From: Sphingobacterium sp. UGAL515B_05
Lineage (GTDB): Bacteria; Bacteroidota; Bacteroidia; Sphingobacteriales; Sphingobacteriaceae
Reading direction: 5' to 3'
Length of the DNA stretch: 64,000 bases
NCBI RefSeq assembly: GCF_033097525.1
Contig: NZ_CP109907.1
Location: 3,534,001 to 3,598,000 of the forward strand
Every line of letters starts with the position of its first letter. Within the stretch, counting starts at the first letter, position 1. A program made the translations under genes and the position numbers. The notes under the pieces are model-generated. The model made no database searches, was not told the origin of the DNA, and was given only the letters and a program-made list of their open reading frames with translations. Of this stretch, positions 61,856 through 64,000 are shown piece by piece.

Positions 61856-62407
61856 ATGAGAAAGATTATCTGGAGAGGCTTGGTTTATAAATCCTGGGAA
61901 GATTGCACGATAGAACTGAAAAATGATGCCTATTATGTAAAATCGTCTATCATTGGCAACTATTTGAACCGTATTTATAATGTAGATTATGTTTTAAAAA
62001 TAGACAGAAATTGGTGCATACAGGAATTTGAAATAAAAACAGAAATTGAAGGGCACAAAAATTTAATTATCGGGACAAACGCTGCAGGTTTATGGTCGAT
62101 CAATGGAATTCCTAGACCGGAGTTCAATGAATTTCTCTTTATCGATATTTCGGTTACACCTTTTACAAATACATTGCCAATCAATAATCTGTTACTGGAT
62201 ATAGGGCAATCAAAGTCTATTGATGTCATATACATCAACATTCTTGAAAATGAAATAAAGCCAGTCAAACAGCTTTATTGCAGAAAAAAGAAGGATGAAT
62301 ATCTGTACGATAATCTTGATACCGTATTTTCCTCGTCGATCACAGTCGATCAGAAAGGCATTGTAAAGAGCTATCCCGGTCTATTTGAATTAGTTTTGGA
62401 AGATTAG
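61856..62407 (+). CDS. putative glycolipid-binding protein (DUF1089-like)
   Basis: A 183-residue cytosolic protein. The start IIWRGLVYKSWEDCTIELKN and the middle GTNAAGLWSINGIPRPEFNE, followed by FLFIDISVTPFTNTLPINNL, match the putative glycolipid-binding family PF06475. These proteins are single-domain, and their role is unproven. It has a normal ATG and no close partner on the same strand; the next genes are on the minus strand. Confidence 0.82.
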   Translation: MRKIIWRGLVYKSWEDCTIELKNDAYYVKSSIIGNYLNRIYNVDYVLKIDRNWCIQEFEIKTEIEGHKNLIIGTNAAGLWSINGIPRPEFNEFLFIDISVTPFTNTLPINNLLLDIGQSKSIDVIYINILENEIKPVKQLYCRKKKDEYLYDNLDTVFSSSITVDQKGIVKSYPGLFELVLED

Positions 62408-62439
62408 GGAAGATAAAACAATCCCTATTCATATGGGAT

Positions 62440-62805
62440 TTAAGAGTCAAGTAATAGCTTCAGATCTTCAATCACTTTTGACCAATATGCTCTCGTCACT
62501 TCACGTTGGCTTTCATTCTTTAATTTATCAACATGAAATGAAATTGTTGTTTTATCTTGATTTTTCGAAGGAATAAATCTGATCTGTAAATTGGCTTCTT
62601 CTGTGAAATCTTTGTGCCTCCACTTTGTCCGGATATGGGAATATTTATTAAAAGTTGAAAAACCCTGGTCTACACCTTCAGACCAATAACTTAATCCCCT
62701 GTCTGAAAAAAAGACATTCCACAGTGTTTCCAGGTTTGCTGGCAAAGTTTTTCTGATTCCGAACTGCCAACCTGCATCTTTTGTTAATCCTACGTTATTT
62801 TTCAT
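62440..62805 (-). CDS. SRPBCC-fold protein (AHSA1-like)
   Basis: A 121-residue single START/Bet v1-like domain. The N terminus FGIRKTLPANLETLWNVFFS is the usual helix-grip entry of AHSA1-type proteins. A C-terminal helix holds THE typical REVTRAYWSKVIEDLKLLLD pattern. Such proteins bind hydrophobic ligands or act as chaperone cofactors. It lies 44 bases downstream of the cyclase gene on the same strand, so the two are likely one unit. Confidence 0.78.
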   Translation of the reverse strand: MKNNVGLTKDAGWQFGIRKTLPANLETLWNVFFSDRGLSYWSEGVDQGFSTFNKYSHIRTKWRHKDFTEEANLQIRFIPSKNQDKTTISFHVDKLKNESQREVTRAYWSKVIEDLKLLLDS

Positions 62806-62849
62806 GTAATTGTGTTTCTTGTTAAAGGTGATTTCGTATTTGAATTTAA

Positions 62850-63743
62850 TTATTTCTTTTCAATAGAAGCAAATGCCCTGACCGGAAAAGTCCCCACACC
62901 TTTAAATTTTGGTGGAGCGGCTGTAAACGTAAAATTCTCAGCAGGTAATTTATTCAAATTGCAGAGATGTTCAACGATTAAAATCCCGGCACCCAATAGC
63001 ACCGTATGGACAGGTCTTGTTCTGCCATCCGTGTCATCTATATTATGGGAATCAATACCTACAAGTTTAACTTTACAGTCCCGGAGATACATTGCCGCCT
63101 GTTCGGTAAGAAACGGATGGTTTTGATAATATAGCTCCGTATTCCAATGTTTATCCCAGCCGGTCTGTATTAATACAGCCTTATTCCTGATTTCTCTATT
63201 TTTAAGATGAGCTTCTGTAATTTTCAGGGTTTCTGTAAATGGTATATGGATCATCACAGCATCCAGCTGCGCAAAATCTTTTAATACTGTTTGAGCTGTG
63301 TCTTTGCCATCCGCAAATCTATGAAATGGACAATCGATATAAGTTCCGGTGTTAGTGACCATCTCTATTTTTCCAATCTGAAAAGATGTATCGCTATCAT
63401 AGTTCTGTTTTGATTGTTCCCTGGAGAGATAGTCGCAAATAATCGGTGCGGGTAGCCCCTTGTAAGTAATCAGGCCATCCTCTATTGTATGACTTAAATC
63501 TATTAAGAAATCTTCCGCCACACTTTCATCAATTGGTTTACGTTTATGGGGCTCAATGAGGATTTCTTTGTTAAGGATATTAACTTTTCCTACCATGAGC
63601 AACTGCATATCTTCAACGATGTAGTCCGCCAGGGCACTGTCAATGATATCGTCTCCAGATATATCTAATCTGAAATCTTCCCCTTTGATACTACCGCCGT
63701 TCGTAAAGAATATCTCGAAGTCAAATTTTACTCTTTTTTCCAT
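62850..63743 (-). CDS. cyclase-family hydrolase with extra N-terminal domain
   Basis: A 297-residue protein starting at the ATG 63741-63743 (a TTG four codons upstream is also in frame). Residues ~1-65 form a separate small domain (FEIFFTNGGSIKGEDFRLDI, IVEDMQLLMVGKVNILNKEI). The rest is the cyclase/kynurenine-formamidase fold, with the metal motif region GTYIDCPFHRFADG in which the first His of the usual HxDxPxH is replaced by Tyr, and a later GIDSHNIDD. Metal-dependent amidase or lactonase activity is probable. It precedes the SRPBCC gene in an operon; a Crp/Fnr gene lies upstream on the same strand. Confidence 0.8.
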   Translation of the reverse strand: MEKRVKFDFEIFFTNGGSIKGEDFRLDISGDDIIDSALADYIVEDMQLLMVGKVNILNKEILIEPHKRKPIDESVAEDFLIDLSHTIEDGLITYKGLPAPIICDYLSREQSKQNYDSDTSFQIGKIEMVTNTGTYIDCPFHRFADGKDTAQTVLKDFAQLDAVMIHIPFTETLKITEAHLKNREIRNKAVLIQTGWDKHWNTELYYQNHPFLTEQAAMYLRDCKVKLVGIDSHNIDDTDGRTRPVHTVLLGAGILIVEHLCNLNKLPAENFTFTAAPPKFKGVGTFPVRAFASIEKK

Positions 63744-63781
63744 AAATGATTTCAATTTTACTATGACAAAAGTGTGGAAAT

Positions 63782-64000
63782 CTAAATATTGTTTACTTGA
63801 TTTAGATCAATTTGGTTGATTTTTTTACTCCTGATCCTACTGAGTGTTTCAGGACTCATCCCAAGGTATGAAGCAATATGGAAAAGCGGTATCCGATTAT
63901 CTGCATCAGGGAATTGTTTTAGAAAATAGTGATATCGTTCATTGGCATCCAAAAGCAGAAAGGAACTTTCCCTGCGGCATTTTTTGATATATTCATTGGC
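63782..64000 (-). CDS. Crp/Fnr-family regulator, C-terminal part (cut by window edge)
   Basis: A partial gene of 72 codons plus stop, open to the window edge. It ends in the short helix-turn-helix IPLFHIASYLGMSPETLSRI followed by RSKKINQIDLNQVNNI, the same type as the regulators at 22625 and 25045. The preceding ANERYHYFLKQFPD segment is the helix that links to the (missing) sensor roll. It is upstream of and co-directional with the cyclase/SRPBCC pair and may regulate or share a transcript with it. Confidence 0.78.
   Translation of the reverse strand, partial: ANEYIKKCRRESSFLLLDANERYHYFLKQFPDADNRIPLFHIASYLGMSPETLSRIRSKKINQIDLNQVNNI

Noticed and set aside
1..64000. CRISPR arrays, rRNA, tRNA, IS elements or prophage
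   Set aside because: No regularly spaced repeats, RNA gene sequences, transposase motifs or phage structural genes were seen on either strand.

Overview
The window looks like chromosomal DNA of a Bacteroidota bacterium, most likely a Sphingobacteriaceae member close to Sphingobacterium or Pedobacter (inference from gene content). The evidence is AT-rich sequence with few Shine-Dalgarno sites, two ECF sigma/FecR/TonB-receptor signalling units, a SusC/SusD pair with a sulfatase, many short lipoproteins with a lipobox, two complete and one partial short Crp/Fnr regulators, and a zeaxanthin-type carotenoid operon under a MarR-like regulator. No rRNA, tRNA, CRISPR array or intact transposase was seen.

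Layout. 0-12 kb: mostly housekeeping or single genes (DKNYY lipoprotein fragment, NTF2-like protein, DUF1080 lipoprotein, VOC protein with an ArsR C-terminal-domain protein, Gcr-type membrane 'recombinase', lipid kinase, surE with an aldo/keto reductase, GAF histidine kinase, lmo0937-type small membrane protein, AraC regulator, Tet-like MFS pump). 12-18 kb: a TonB-dependent receptor, an STM3941-like protein, and an outer-membrane beta-barrel gene broken by one in-frame TAG. 18-22.4 kb: MarR regulator and crtI-crtB-crtZ-crtYcd, predicted to convert geranylgeranyl diphosphate through phytoene, lycopene and beta-carotene to zeaxanthin; crtE is not in the window. 22.6-26 kb: two Crp/Fnr regulators, an acyltransferase, a DUF2147 protein and a decayed TPR gene. 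26.1-34.8 kb: ECF sigma, FecR anti-sigma, SusC, SusD and a Cys-type sulfatase, a compact uptake locus probably for a sulfated glycan, closed by a strong terminator.

34.8-42.5 kb and 56.1-62.4 kb are accessory regions of short orphan genes, lipoproteins and immunity-like proteins (SMI1/KNR4-like, possible DUF6896, DUF7674, DUF2314). They carry most of the signs of decay: single nonsense codons in otherwise open genes, a truncated sigma factor, and gene fragments duplicated between the two regions (133 bp of the DinB gene; the 3' end of the SMI1/KNR4 gene). Between them lie a receiver-only response regulator, a siderophore-receptor operon (small Cys-motif exported protein, TonB receptor, PepSY membrane protein; 43.4-47.1 kb), and a second ECF sigma/FecR/STN-TonB-receptor unit followed by a DUF4876 lipoprotein, a second beta-barrel protein and a di-heme cytochrome c peroxidase (47.3-56.1 kb). 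This last six-gene unit is the strongest candidate for a poorly described system, probably metal or heme acquisition coupled to periplasmic redox chemistry (inference). The right end has a glycolipid-binding-like protein, an SRPBCC protein, a cyclase-family hydrolase with an extra N-terminal domain, and a partial Crp/Fnr regulator.

Four genes (15.3-17.8, 34.9-35.6, 35.8-36.2 and 61.1-61.5 kb) each carry exactly one in-frame stop and no frameshift, using TAG, TAA, TGA and TAA. This unusual pattern is the most notable genome-scale observation here.
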